DNA of 17,736 nucleotides from RGIG4608 sp045606265 (GCA_045606265.1 JAZURO010000261.1:1-17736), one strand, 5' to 3'. Numbered from the stretch's first letter, positions 5,627 through 12,885 are shown. Numbers and translations: made by a program. Notes: generated from the letters alone by a model not told the origin.

Positions 5627-6510
5627 CACCCACGAACTCTTTGGCGCAGAAGGCAAGGCCGAAGTTTTCAGTGGCCATTCAATCTGAAGCATACAAAAAT
5701 CTAATCAACAATACCCTGAATGATCCCAAGAGGGCATCTCGCTTCATTGCGAACATTACCTCTGCGGTAAGCGTCAATCCAGCCCTCCAGGAGTGCGATG
5801 CTTCCACGATCCTTTCCGCCGGACTTTTGGGCGAAGCACTCAACCTTACGCCGAGTCCGCAACTTGGGCAATTCTATCTAATTCCATTCGATGACAAGAA
5901 GCGTGGGTGCAAGGTAGCGACCTTTGTAATTGGCTACCGCGGATATGTGCAGCTTGCCATTCGTTCCGGCCAGTACCGCAAAATCAATGTGCTTCCGATT
6001 AAGGAAGGAGAGCTTATTAACTTCGATCCGATGACTGAAGAGATTGAAGTCAATCTCATCGAGGATGATGATGCCCGTGAAGAAGCCCCAACTATCGGAT
6101 ACTATGCCATGTTCGAGTATACGAATGGATTCCGCAAGGCAATGTACTGGTCGAAGAAAAAGATGATGGCACATGCCGACAAATACTCTAAGGCTTTCAA
6201 TAAAAAGTCATATGAGGATTTGAAAGCTGGAAAGATTCCTCAGAGTGAGATGTGGAAGTACAGCTCGTTTTGGTATCAGGACTTCGATGCACAAGCCTGT
6301 AAAACGATGCTTCGCCAGTTGATCTCCAAATGGGGCATCATGTCGGTCGAGATGCAAAAGGCGCTTGAATATGACCAGGGCGTTGCCGTGGTGAAAGATG
6401 GGAAACTTGGCGGGGTTGAATATGTTGACAACCCGGAAAGTGATTTCGTGGCAGCGCCCGTGCAGAACGCTGAGATCGTTATCCCTGCGGAGGACGATCC
6501 GCTGAAATAA
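5599..6510 (+). CDS. recT: RecT-family single-strand annealing protein
   Basis: The 303-residue protein is a full-length RecT: N-terminal FSVAIQSEAYKNLINNTLNDPKRASRFIANITSAV, then AGLLGEALNLTPSPQLGQFYLIPF, and VIGYRGYVQLAIRSGQYR, followed by SKKKMMAHADKYS, all highly typical. It binds single-stranded DNA made by the YqaJ nuclease and anneals it to homologous DNA, in phage recombination and possibly replication. The ATG lies nine bases after AAAGGA and inside the end of the endonuclease gene. The acidic C-terminal tail (AEDDPLK) is normal. Confidence 0.95.
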   Translation: MARTASNPVAPTNSLAQKARPKFSVAIQSEAYKNLINNTLNDPKRASRFIANITSAVSVNPALQECDASTILSAGLLGEALNLTPSPQLGQFYLIPFDDKKRGCKVATFVIGYRGYVQLAIRSGQYRKINVLPIKEGELINFDPMTEEIEVNLIEDDDAREEAPTIGYYAMFEYTNGFRKAMYWSKKKMMAHADKYSKAFNKKSYEDLKAGKIPQSEMWKYSSFWYQDFDAQACKTMLRQLISKWGIMSVEMQKALEYDQGVAVVKDGKLGGVEYVDNPESDFVAAPVQNAEIVIPAEDDPLK

Positions 6511-6530
6511 CTACGGAAGGGAGGGCATCT

Positions 6531-7292
6531 ATGAAGGGCTACATAACAGCATATGACGAAGAAACTGATGCCCTCATTATCACTGTACCCAACATCTCCA
6601 ATATCGGTAGCATCCACGAAATAGAGTCAGACGAGGTGGATGTTACGCTGATTGGGATAAGGGAGCCGCTGATTACCCCGGAGCAGCGACGCAAAATATT
6701 CGCGCTTGTGCGGGACACAACGGAGTACATCAGCGGTTTTACTAACAGAAACGAGATTAGGTCTACGCTCTGTGCGTTGAAACTCCAGTACCTTATGGAC
6801 ACGGCGGACGAAGAATCCGTTCGGTTTGTTTTGACCGACAACTACTGCCGTTTACAGGGCATAGACCTTTTCTCGCTCTCCCCCAACAATGAGAACTGCG
6901 CAAGCCGGGAACTTGCATCAGACTTCATTGATTGGCTTATCAACCTTTGCGTTGAGAACGCAATACCCTGCATGGATACGCTCCTAAACAGATGCGAGGA
7001 TGTTGACAGATATGTTTATGCCTGTGTTGCGAACAGACGGTGCGCTATCTGCGGAAAGAAAGCAGATATACACGAGGTAGAAACCGTAGGCTCCGGCAGG
7101 AACAGGAGAAAGATCGGGCATCTTGGTCAGCTTGTGGAACCGTTGTGCCGAGAACATCACAACGAGGCAGGGAGCATGGGGCAGAAGTCTTTCGATGAGA
7201 AGTACCATATGCAAGGAATCCGTCTTGACGAGCATTTGTGCGAGATATTGAGATGGAAGAAAAGAAGAAAAGAAGATTACCAAACAGTGTAA
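6531..7292 (+). CDS. putative HNHc nuclease (HNHc_6 type)
   Basis: The 253-residue protein has a family-specific N-terminal part (residues 1-160: TPEQRRKIFALVRD, then FIDWLINLCVENAIP) and a C-terminal HNH: CAICGKKADIHEVETVG (C171, C174, H181) and EPLCREHHNEAGSMG (C206, H209/H210). This is the phage HNHc_6 layout, found beside RecT or single-strand-binding genes and thought to act as a structure-specific nuclease in recombination; the biochemical role is not established. It starts after GGGAGGG. The last 40 bases overlap the sigma-like gene. Confidence 0.85.
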   Translation: MKGYITAYDEETDALIITVPNISNIGSIHEIESDEVDVTLIGIREPLITPEQRRKIFALVRDTTEYISGFTNRNEIRSTLCALKLQYLMDTADEESVRFVLTDNYCRLQGIDLFSLSPNNENCASRELASDFIDWLINLCVENAIPCMDTLLNRCEDVDRYVYACVANRRCAICGKKADIHEVETVGSGRNRRKIGHLGQLVEPLCREHHNEAGSMGQKSFDEKYHMQGIRLDEHLCEILRWKKRRKEDYQTV

Positions 7293-7930
7293 GTAAGGGA
7301 CAGTTCTTCCGTGGACTCGATCCGCTGACGGATGCCCAACGCAGCTTTATAGCAGATTGGTATCCGTGGGCGATGAAGTATGCTGAAACCGATATATCAC
7401 GCAGGAAGAGGAAGAACGATCTTACGCCGCCGGAAATCATAAGAGATACAGCGATAAACACGCTTATCTATGCGGCAATCAGCTGGAATCCTGACGGTGG
7501 ATGTTCGTTCAAAACATATTTTCACTACGGATTCTACTCAAGCGTGTCAAACGCCGTAAAGAAATATTATGACGATAAGGCGAAGACCGTCAGCGAGAAC
7601 GAGAAGACGAAAGTACAGCACGAAGGAGGTCGTGGATTCACTACTATTGCCGACACGATATGTTGTGATGATGATATGGAGGATTCTGTTCTGTCGGATG
7701 TCTATGTTGATGAACTTCTTTCGTGCTTGACCCCACACCAAAGGGAATTGGTTACGAAATGTTGTTTTGAAGGGGAGAAGCAGACAGATATTGCGAGAGA
7801 ACTTGGAGTGTCCAAGCAAGCCGTACACCAGGCTATCGCAAACGCTTATGCAACATTACGCAAAGTGTTGGGAGCGGGAATCAAAGCAGAACAAAGAGGG
7901 AGGCTAAAGAAGGATGCACAGCGAAATTGA
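7253..7930 (+). CDS. sigma-70-like RNA polymerase sigma factor
   Basis: From the ATG at 7253 the product has 225 residues; an in-frame GTG at 7238 would add five. Neither start has a good ribosome site, so translation may be coupled to the overlapping nuclease gene. The middle (ETDISRRKRKNDLTPPEIIRDTAINTLIYAA and CSFKTYFHYGFYSSVSNAV, about 45-105) resembles sigma region 2. The C-terminal CLTPHQRELVTKCCF, then QTDIARELGVSKQAVHQAI (about 158-205) is a clear region 4 HTH. A basic tail follows (KAEQRGRLKKDAQRN). It would redirect host polymerase, perhaps to late genes. Region 4 is clear; region 2 is weaker, so an activator with a sigma-4 HTH remains possible. Confidence 0.78.
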   Translation: MEEKKKRRLPNSVSKGQFFRGLDPLTDAQRSFIADWYPWAMKYAETDISRRKRKNDLTPPEIIRDTAINTLIYAAISWNPDGGCSFKTYFHYGFYSSVSNAVKKYYDDKAKTVSENEKTKVQHEGGRGFTTIADTICCDDDMEDSVLSDVYVDELLSCLTPHQRELVTKCCFEGEKQTDIARELGVSKQAVHQAIANAYATLRKVLGAGIKAEQRGRLKKDAQRN

Positions 7931-8159
7931 CATGAGCAAGATGCGGTTCACGGTTAAGATGCGTCCATGGCGTGTTGTGTGCGTGTGTGATACCGATTTG
8001 GGGGTTGAAACTATTAAGTACACCATCGAAGCCGAAAGTTGGAATAAAGCGTACATGAAAGCCTCAGACGAGATACCGGAAATTGCATCACTCTTTGGAA
8101 TCCCTGTGAGCAATGTTAGGATTGATTCCGTTACTGGCATTTGCATGAGTTCGGAGTAA
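7914..8159 (+). CDS. 81-residue protein of unknown function
   Basis: I recognise no family. It starts with ATG after GGGAGGC..AAGG and overlaps the end of the sigma-like gene by 17 bases. The sequence looks like a small alpha/beta domain: beta-rich MRFTVKMRPWRVVCVCDT and IKYTIEAESW, a helix NKAYMKASDEIPEIASLF and a last strand VSNVRIDSVTG. There is no signal peptide or membrane segment. Confidence 0.6.
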   Translation: MHSEIDMSKMRFTVKMRPWRVVCVCDTDLGVETIKYTIEAESWNKAYMKASDEIPEIASLFGIPVSNVRIDSVTGICMSSE

Positions 8160-8163
8160 CATT

Positions 8164-8709
8164 ATGCCTTTAATGTCGTTGGACACAAAGACCCGATCTT
8201 TCGTGTGGACTGATGTAAACGAACTCTCCACCTTGGCAGCCTACAAGAAGGTTATGGCATTGTGTTGGGGGTGGGGAGAACTGAAGTATGACCCAGTAAA
8301 GTTCTACCAAGAGATTCACGGAAACAAGGTCTTCACGGTGCGGCAATGGGTTTACTTGGGGGGCAGCGGTCCTGCACGGCAGGAGATACGGGTCGATATC
8401 AAGGGAGTATATGCAGAGGGATGTCAATATCTCATGAAGGAAGACCCAATCTTCTTCCTTGGTATGCTTCGATACGATCCAAAGTACAGCCAACTGAAGA
8501 ACTTTCCGTTCTTCCTTGTCGAAGCACAGATGGTGATTCCACCTTACTCTGCCGATGGCCGAGAGTTCTGTGCGAGAAAGAACGCAATCATAGAACGGCA
8601 GAACGCAGAGATGATTAGAAGGTACACGGACATGGAAACTGGCGAGTTCCTGCCAGGTATGAATAAGTTAGAGGAACATTTGAAGGGAGAACGTGATGGC
8701 GATCTATAG
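8164..8709 (+). CDS. 181-residue phage protein of unknown function
   Basis: I do not recognise a domain. The protein is rich in aromatic residues (WTDVN, CWGWGELKYDP, VRQWVYLGG, NFPFFLVEAQMVIPPY) and soluble in appearance, ending in a charged helical tail (EFCARKNAIIERQNAEMIRRY). It follows the 81-residue gene by four bases and its last 14 bases overlap the HNH gene. Start is ATG at 8164 after CGGAGTA. Placement in the replication region suggests an early role only. Confidence 0.6.
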   Translation: MPLMSLDTKTRSFVWTDVNELSTLAAYKKVMALCWGWGELKYDPVKFYQEIHGNKVFTVRQWVYLGGSGPARQEIRVDIKGVYAEGCQYLMKEDPIFFLGMLRYDPKYSQLKNFPFFLVEAQMVIPPYSADGREFCARKNAIIERQNAEMIRRYTDMETGEFLPGMNKLEEHLKGERDGDL

Positions 8710-9064
8710 GAGAAGAAAATATACTACAGTTGCAACGCCAAATATGCGAAAGAAAATATACGATAGCCTTTCCGGTCATTGCGCATATTGCGGTTGTGAA
8801 CTTGATTTTGAAAACTTTCATATCGACCACATGATACCGAAGTCAAAAGGCGGCCCAAATGGGGCAAACAGAGTCCCGGCATGTCCGCTCTGTAATATGT
8901 GCAAAGGAGAACTAAGCGTAGATGAGTTTCGAGAAAAGATTGCGTCGCTTATCACTGAAAACGACTCAGGACAAATTGGCTTGGTAAAAAAATATTACGA
9001 CATTAAGCCAAAGAGAAGTCTTTTCTATTTTGAGGAGGAGTTATGGCGGTCTACAGGCAAGTAA
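8696..9064 (+). CDS. HNH endonuclease
   Basis: This 122-residue HNH nuclease has a complete McrA-like motif: CAYC (C29, C32), FHIDHMIPKSKGG with D44 and H45, N58, and CPLCN with C63, C66 and N67. The four cysteines should bind structural zinc, while H45 and N58/N67 bind the catalytic metal. I start it at ATG 8696 after GGGAGA; a GTG at 8693 is the alternative. It sits just before the replication initiator, overlapping it by 22 bases. It may be a nicking or homing enzyme; packaging-linked HNH proteins are usually beside terminase genes, which this is not. Confidence 0.88.
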   Translation: MAIYRRRKYTTVATPNMRKKIYDSLSGHCAYCGCELDFENFHIDHMIPKSKGGPNGANRVPACPLCNMCKGELSVDEFREKIASLITENDSGQIGLVKKYYDIKPKRSLFYFEEELWRSTGK

Positions 9065-9900
9065 AGCTGTCTTTTTGGACAGACCATCTTGTTAGTGACA
9101 ATTTTAGTGCGGAAGATAAGTATTTTTTTCTGTACTTACTCACTAACTTGCACACCAACCTATGCGGTTGCTATGAGGTAAGCAAGACCCAAGTGGCGAA
9201 AGAGATGGGGTACTCAGAGGAAACCATCAATTCCCTTATTGATAGGTTCGAGAATAAGTACAATCTCATTCGCTACGATAAGAAGACATACGAACTGCTG
9301 ATCCTTAATTGGAGCAAGCATAATTGGACGGAGAGTCCTAAGTTCCGCAAGTTGGTCGAAAAGGAGATCGAGTCCATCAAGGATAAGGAGTTTAAGGAAT
9401 ACCTGACGGGCATTTTCAATGGAGAAGATGCAGAAATATACCATATCTCAACTTCAGATACGGTATCTGAAGTTCCAGATACCTCTCTATTGGTTAGTGT
9501 TAGTAATACTAATGTTAATTCTTCTAACTCTATTAACTCAATTAACATTGAGGAAGTTAATACGGAGAAAGTAGTTAAGAAGAGAGTAAGAAAGAAGTAC
9601 GAAGATACACCGGAATTTATAACATTCTGGGAAGCATATCCTGTACATGCCAACAAAGTAGGAGCAAGGCAAGAGTTCGCGAAGATTGATGCCCCATTAG
9701 AAGTGCTTCTTGAATCCATTGATATGTGGAAGAGGACGGATCAATGGAAAAAAGACGGCGGCCAGTACATACCCTATCCTGCTAAGTGGTTGAAGGAAAG
9801 ACGATGGGAGGATAGTCCAAAGGTGAATATGCCGAAGTCTGACGGCATGGAAAGATACAGTAACTTACAGAGATTAGCGGAGGAGTTTGACGGAGAATGA
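9043..9900 (+). CDS. replisome organizer / replication initiation protein
   Basis: The 285-residue protein has the N-terminal winged helix of phage replisome organizers (VKLSFWTDHLVSDNFSAEDKYFFLYLLTN, LCGCYEVSKTQVAKEMGYS; residues 7-75), a Ser/Asn-rich linker (about 135-180), a basic stretch KKRVRKK, and a C-terminal domain with FWEAYPVHANKVGARQEFAKI and YIPYPAKWLKERRWED, seen in O/DnaT-like initiators. It binds the origin and recruits helicase and loader. Start is ATG after GAGGAGG. The DNA of its linker carries palindromes and AT-rich repeats that probably form the origin. It overlaps the helicase-loader gene by four bases. Confidence 0.88.
   Translation: MAVYRQVKLSFWTDHLVSDNFSAEDKYFFLYLLTNLHTNLCGCYEVSKTQVAKEMGYSEETINSLIDRFENKYNLIRYDKKTYELLILNWSKHNWTESPKFRKLVEKEIESIKDKEFKEYLTGIFNGEDAEIYHISTSDTVSEVPDTSLLVSVSNTNVNSSNSINSINIEEVNTEKVVKKRVRKKYEDTPEFITFWEAYPVHANKVGARQEFAKIDAPLEVLLESIDMWKRTDQWKKDGGQYIPYPAKWLKERRWEDSPKVNMPKSDGMERYSNLQRLAEEFDGE
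9444..9575. other. candidate phage replication origin inside the initiator gene
   Basis: AACTTCAGATAC (9450-9461) and GTATCTGAAGTT (9463-9474) form a perfect 12-bp inverted repeat around one base. Related half-sites TATCT (9444-9448) and CAGATAC (9476-9482) flank it. About 90 very AT-rich bases follow, with TTAGT..ACTAA and repeated ATTAAC. Many Firmicute phages and lambda keep the origin in the linker-coding part of the initiator gene. Origin function is inferred. Confidence 0.5.
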
Positions 9901-10526
9901 CAAAGAAGGAAACGGTTGCTTTATTCGCACTTATATCATCCTTGTTCCCACGGGACGATAAGTTTGCCAAGGCTGACAAGATGATGATTATGGCATGGCA
10001 GGAGATGCTGGAGGACATTCCTTTCGAGGTTGCCAAAGCTGCTGTCAAGGCAACAGTAGCAACATCGCAGTTTCCGCCCAGTATAAAAGACATCAGAGAT
10101 TATTCCACTCGCATGAACGGAAAGAGAAGGATGACCGCCGAAGAAGCGTGGGGAATTGCATCAGAAATGATGAGGGCATACAGCGCACGGCTTGTTCCAA
10201 TCGAAGGGTTTATCCGAGAAGAAGAACCAACAGCTAAGTTTGGAGAGCCTGTGAAGATCAGAAAGTCCGGTTTGGAGTACGAAGCCAAGAGTCATTGTCC
10301 GCCTGATGTATGGGAACTGATGGAACATATGGGATATGCCGATATGTGCGCAAGCGAGAATCCAGATGTTGTTCGAGGCCAGTTTATGAGAGCATGGGAC
10401 AGCCACGAACGGGAGGAATACGAGAAGCGGGTTATCGGCGGAATCCTTCCGCAGTTTCTGAAGGACATGAATCTCCTGAACGGTGGTGTGAATGGAGAAC
10501 TAAGCGAACCTGAAATTGATTACTGA
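9897..10526 (+). CDS. G39P-like replicative helicase loader
   Basis: The 209-residue protein has the N-terminal G39P-like helicase loader/inhibitor domain: ETVALFALISSLFP, MAWQEMLEDIPFEVAKAAVKATVATSQFPPSIKDIRDY (residues 5-69), which delivers host or phage DnaB-type helicase to the initiator-bound origin. The rest (70-209), about as long again, is charged and ends with a helical tail. The start overlaps the initiator stop as ATGA, typical for this pair. No helicase gene is in the window, so the host helicase is probably used. Confidence 0.82.
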   Translation: MTKKETVALFALISSLFPRDDKFAKADKMMIMAWQEMLEDIPFEVAKAAVKATVATSQFPPSIKDIRDYSTRMNGKRRMTAEEAWGIASEMMRAYSARLVPIEGFIREEEPTAKFGEPVKIRKSGLEYEAKSHCPPDVWELMEHMGYADMCASENPDVVRGQFMRAWDSHEREEYEKRVIGGILPQFLKDMNLLNGGVNGELSEPEIDY

Positions 10527-10530
10527 TGGG

Positions 10531-10707
10531 GTGAACGACAAGTGTACGAATGTTTCAATTTGTTGCTGCAGATCGGTTATTTGGGACGCTGACTTTACTT
10601 TTGAAGACTATGGAATTGAAGGGGAAGGAATTGTTCACGAGTGCCATTGTGAGAACTGCGGTGCGCAGATAACGTACTATATTCCATTAAACATGGAGGA
10701 AGAATGA
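10531..10707 (+). CDS. small cysteine-rich zinc-binding protein
   Basis: From GTG 10531 the product has 58 residues; a TTG at 10516 would add five. Neither has a clear ribosome site, so translation may depend on the gene before it. CTNVSICCC near the start and CHCENCGAQ (about residues 38-46) give at least two Cys pairs, suggesting a zinc ribbon. The function is unknown. It overlaps the methyltransferase start by four bases (ATGA). Confidence 0.6.
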   Translation: MNDKCTNVSICCCRSVIWDADFTFEDYGIEGEGIVHECHCENCGAQITYYIPLNMEEE

Positions 10708-10910
10708 ACGAAGCATACAATATCGACTGCATGGAGTACATGAAAACGCTCCCTGACAACGCTTTCGATCTCGCCGTTTGCGATCCCCCGTATGGCGCTG
10801 GTTTCACTGAGGGCGGCGGTTGCAAGGGTTGGTTCATGAAGTATCACCAAGACAAACCGTGTTCACAGTCTGTTAATGCAGAGAGAGAGAGAGGTCGGGC
10901 AGCGGTATAA
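10704..10910 (+). CDS. DNA methyltransferase, N-terminal fragment (frameshifted)
   Basis: This is the first part of an N6/N4 (beta-class) DNA methyltransferase: MNEAYNIDCMEYMKTLPDNAFDLAVCDPPYG carries the catalytic DPPY at residues 27-30. In the current frame it ends at a stop at 10908-10910, after 68 residues, shortly past a (GA)6 tract (10881-10892). The next frame continues the same protein, so one extra GA unit, two fewer, or a -2 ribosomal slip would give a fused protein of about 276 residues. Start is ATG after GGAGGAAG. Without the second half it lacks the AdoMet-binding region and should be inactive. Confidence 0.85.
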   Translation: MNEAYNIDCMEYMKTLPDNAFDLAVCDPPYGAGFTEGGGCKGWFMKYHQDKPCSQSVNAERERGRAAV

Positions 10911-11532
10911 CCGATTTGGGAATCCAGGAAGCCGATTCGAGAAGTACAAATCGACACCGCGTAAACGGGATGCGGAAGTGTCGGAAGAACTATCAGAAGA
11001 TTCGGGAGGACGAGAACCGAAAAAAATCATCGCTTGGGACGTGGCCCCAGGAAAAGAATATTTCGAAGAACTTTTCCGCGTTTCCAAGCATCAGATCATA
11101 TGGGGCGGCAACTACTTTGAACTTCCTCCGACGAGATGCTTCCTGATTTGGAAGAAACTGACGATCTCCGATAAATTCTCGATGGCAATGTGCGAGTACG
11201 CATGGACATCGTTCAACAGCAACGCAAAGCTGTTTGAGTTCGCCCCACAAGGGAAGAAAGACGATGAACGCTTTCACCCGACGCAGAAGCCCGTAGAGCT
11301 TTACAAATGGGTTTACGGTCTGTATGCGAAACCTGGAATGAAGATACTCGATACTCACTTAGGAAGCGGGTCGAGCAGAATTGCGGCGTGGGACATGGGA
11401 ATCGACTTCGTGGGTACAGAGATCGATCCTGAGTATTTCAGGCTCGAAGAAGAACGGTTCAAAAAGCACATTCAGCAGCCGAGATTGGACACAATGATAA
11501 TACAACAGGCAGAACAAGAGAGTTTGTTTTGA
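10876..11532 (+). CDS. DNA methyltransferase, C-terminal fragment (frameshifted)
   Basis: This is the rest of the methyltransferase. IIAWDVAPGKEYFEELFRVSKHQIIWGGNYFELPPTRCFLIWKK is typical of phage N6_N4_Mtase proteins, and HPTQKPVELYKWVYGLY, then DTHLGSGSSRIAAWDMGIDFVGTEIDPEYF hold motifs X and I (AdoMet binding). The order DPPY, then LGSGS is the beta class. An ATG at 10876 with no ribosome site begins the open frame; real translation more likely comes by frame change at the GA tract. Target sequence cannot be told. Such enzymes protect phage DNA from host restriction. Confidence 0.85.
   Translation: MQREREVGQRYNRFGNPGSRFEKYKSTPRKRDAEVSEELSEDSGGREPKKIIAWDVAPGKEYFEELFRVSKHQIIWGGNYFELPPTRCFLIWKKLTISDKFSMAMCEYAWTSFNSNAKLFEFAPQGKKDDERFHPTQKPVELYKWVYGLYAKPGMKILDTHLGSGSSRIAAWDMGIDFVGTEIDPEYFRLEEERFKKHIQQPRLDTMIIQQAEQESLF
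10881..10892 (+). repeat. (GA)6 tract at the methyltransferase frame break
   Basis: Six GA units lie just where the frame breaks. With seven or four units the upstream frame continues as AERE..VGQRYNRF; with six it stops at 10908. A GA repeat is unchanged by a 2-base shift, so replication slippage, transcript slippage or a -2 ribosomal slip could all restore the reading frame. Confidence 0.8.
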
Positions 11533-11553
11533 TAAGAACGAGAGGGAAGAAAA

Positions 11554-11799
11554 ATGAGTAGCACAGACATTACACAGGAAGACATCAGACTTTGGAAAAG
11601 AGCTATTGTAAAAGGCAAAAAAGCTCTATTGGATAATAGCGAAGACGCGATAAAAGAATCTCTATCAAATGTGTTGAGCGACATGTGTTTTCTCGTGACA
11701 TTCACGGAGTCTCTTTTGAAAATCGATGTAGATCAGGAAGTTTACGATAAAGCACGAGAGATGCAAAGAAAAGTTGGGGAAGGGAACTTCAATATATGA
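11554..11799 (+). CDS. 81-residue helical protein of unknown function
   Basis: No domain is recognised. The protein is probably all-helical and charged (ITQEDIRLWKRAIVKGKKALL; EDAIKESLSNVLSDMCFLVTFTESLLKI; QEVYDKAREMQRK). The ATG follows GAGGGAAG, 21 bases past the methyltransferase. It overlaps the resolvase gene by four bases (ATGA), which ties it to the same transcript. Confidence 0.6.
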   Translation: MSSTDITQEDIRLWKRAIVKGKKALLDNSEDAIKESLSNVLSDMCFLVTFTESLLKIDVDQEVYDKAREMQRKVGEGNFNI

Positions 11800-12245
11800 C
11801 TTATATTGGAATCGATCCTGGCAAGAGCGGCGCATTAGCCGTTCTAAACGAAGACGGAAGTTCAATCATATACCCGTTCAGCGTAGAGGGATACAGGGAA
11901 ATCCTTGCAGACTATTCAACGGAGAATTTTAAGTGCAGAGCAAAGTGCTGCCTTGAGCATGTCAGCGCCATGCCGGGGCAAGGGGTTGTCAGCATGTTTA
12001 CGTTCGGAGAGAACTTCGGATTCATCCAAGGGCTTCTGACTGCTTTCGAGATTCCTTACGAGCTGGTCCGTCCTCAGAAATGGAAGAAGGAGTTTTCCAT
12101 CACGGCGGACAAGAACCAGGCAATAGATGTGTGCAAACGGCTATTTCCGAATGCAATCCTAAAACGGACGGACAGATGCAAGGTTGACGATTCAAACTTT
12201 GCAGAAGCACTTCTTATGGCGGAGTACGCAAGGAGAAAACTATGA
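11796..12245 (+). CDS. RuvC-like Holliday junction resolvase
   Basis: The 149-residue protein is an RNase H-fold RuvC-like nuclease: YIGIDPGKSGALAVL with D7, CLEHVSAMPGQGVVSMFTFG with E54, and C-terminal KVDDSNFAEALLMAEYARR with D131/D132 and E137. Phage RuvC-like enzymes cut branched DNA before packaging or during recombination. Start is coupled by ATGA to the gene before, after a GGGGAAGGGA site. The length is near that of other small phage homologs. Confidence 0.88.
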   Translation: MTYIGIDPGKSGALAVLNEDGSSIIYPFSVEGYREILADYSTENFKCRAKCCLEHVSAMPGQGVVSMFTFGENFGFIQGLLTAFEIPYELVRPQKWKKEFSITADKNQAIDVCKRLFPNAILKRTDRCKVDDSNFAEALLMAEYARRKL

Positions 12246-12466
12246 CTTACGCACTTATGCTTAAAGACTTTGACGGTCTGAAGAAAGAAAAGTATTACCC
12301 AATAGTAGACACGCTGATTGATGACGGCTCTGCTGTGGTTGATCTCAACAGAGGGATAGGGAAAGAGGAGCTGCGCTGCATTCCGCCGGAGTTCTATATT
12401 CCACTTACGGCAGGGCAAGTAGCGGAGCGAATAAGGAATAACACGCTAAAGGGGCTTCAGAAATGA
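12242..12466 (+). CDS. 74-residue protein of unknown function
   Basis: No domain is recognised. The ATG follows AAGGAGA, overlapping the resolvase stop (ATGA). The sequence has a mixed fold (YYPIVDTLIDDGSAVVDL, ELRCIPPEFYIPL) and a final helix TAGQVAERIRNNTLKGL. It lies near the end of the early operon. Confidence 0.6.
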   Translation: MTYALMLKDFDGLKKEKYYPIVDTLIDDGSAVVDLNRGIGKEELRCIPPEFYIPLTAGQVAERIRNNTLKGLQK

Positions 12467-12702
12467 ATTTGAATAGTGTCCTTCAAGACATATTGCAGAG
12501 TTTGATCCAATTCTGCATACAAAGTGAAAAGCCGCCGCAAAAGATATTTGTTTCTGAGAAGATTATGGAAATGTTGAAATCCATAACACTCATGCCAAGA
12601 AGTGTTCAGTACATCAACAGCGTGTTCTACATCGCAGATATTCCCGTGGAGCAGGATAACACGCAATATAAAAATGCTGACATTTGGTACAGAATCGTGT
12701 AA
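12463..12702 (+). CDS. 79-residue protein of unknown function, last early gene
   Basis: No family is recognised. The ATG follows AAGGGG and overlaps the previous stop (ATGA). The first part is helical (LQDILQSLIQFCIQ), the middle KIFVSEKIMEMLKSITLMP, the end beta-like (SVQYINSVFYIADIPV, ADIWYRIV). The gene ends the early rightward run; the hairpin at 12858-12879 is the first terminator-like signal after it. Confidence 0.55.
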   Translation: MNLNSVLQDILQSLIQFCIQSEKPPQKIFVSEKIMEMLKSITLMPRSVQYINSVFYIADIPVEQDNTQYKNADIWYRIV

Positions 12703-12857
12703 CGGCGCATAAATATAGCAAAAACGCATACGAAATATGCAAAAGTTCACAAGTTCGCCATCATTCAGATGGTGTTTGGGTTGCAAATCGTATATTTAAT
12801 GCTATCATTAGGGATGTAATGATGATCCATTTCGTCAGCATCACCTCCTTTCAAACG
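12703..12857. other. non-coding spacer with a 16S rRNA 3'-tail match
   Basis: About 155 bases have no convincing plus-strand gene. ATCACCTCCTTTC (12840-12852) equals the 3' end of 16S rRNA, the anti-Shine-Dalgarno tail. Read on the minus strand it is a 13-base perfect ribosome site just before ATG 12841, opening a 26-residue hydrophobic ORF (12841 to 12761; TKWIIITSLMIALNI core) that recalls small toxin or holin-like peptides. The ATG is very close to GGAGG, which weakens the ORF. On the plus strand it could instead be an SD-binding RNA segment. Confidence 0.3.
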
Positions 12858-12885
12858 CCCCACGGAGCAATCCGTGGGGTTCGTT
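12858..12885 (+). terminator. terminator-like hairpin after the early operon
   Basis: CCCCACGGA (12858-12866) pairs perfectly with TCCGTGGGG (12871-12879) around a GCAA (GNRA) tetraloop. Only TTCGTTT follows, so the U-run is weak. It lies nine bases before the tRNA; with no promoter in between, it either leaks or serves as an RNA-processing or stabilizing hairpin. Confidence 0.5.

Noticed and set aside
12707..12744. Imperfect tandem repeat GCATA..GCAAAA (two copies)
   Set aside because: Only two short, AT-rich copies of different length; too weak to call an operator, iteron or CRISPR-like repeat.
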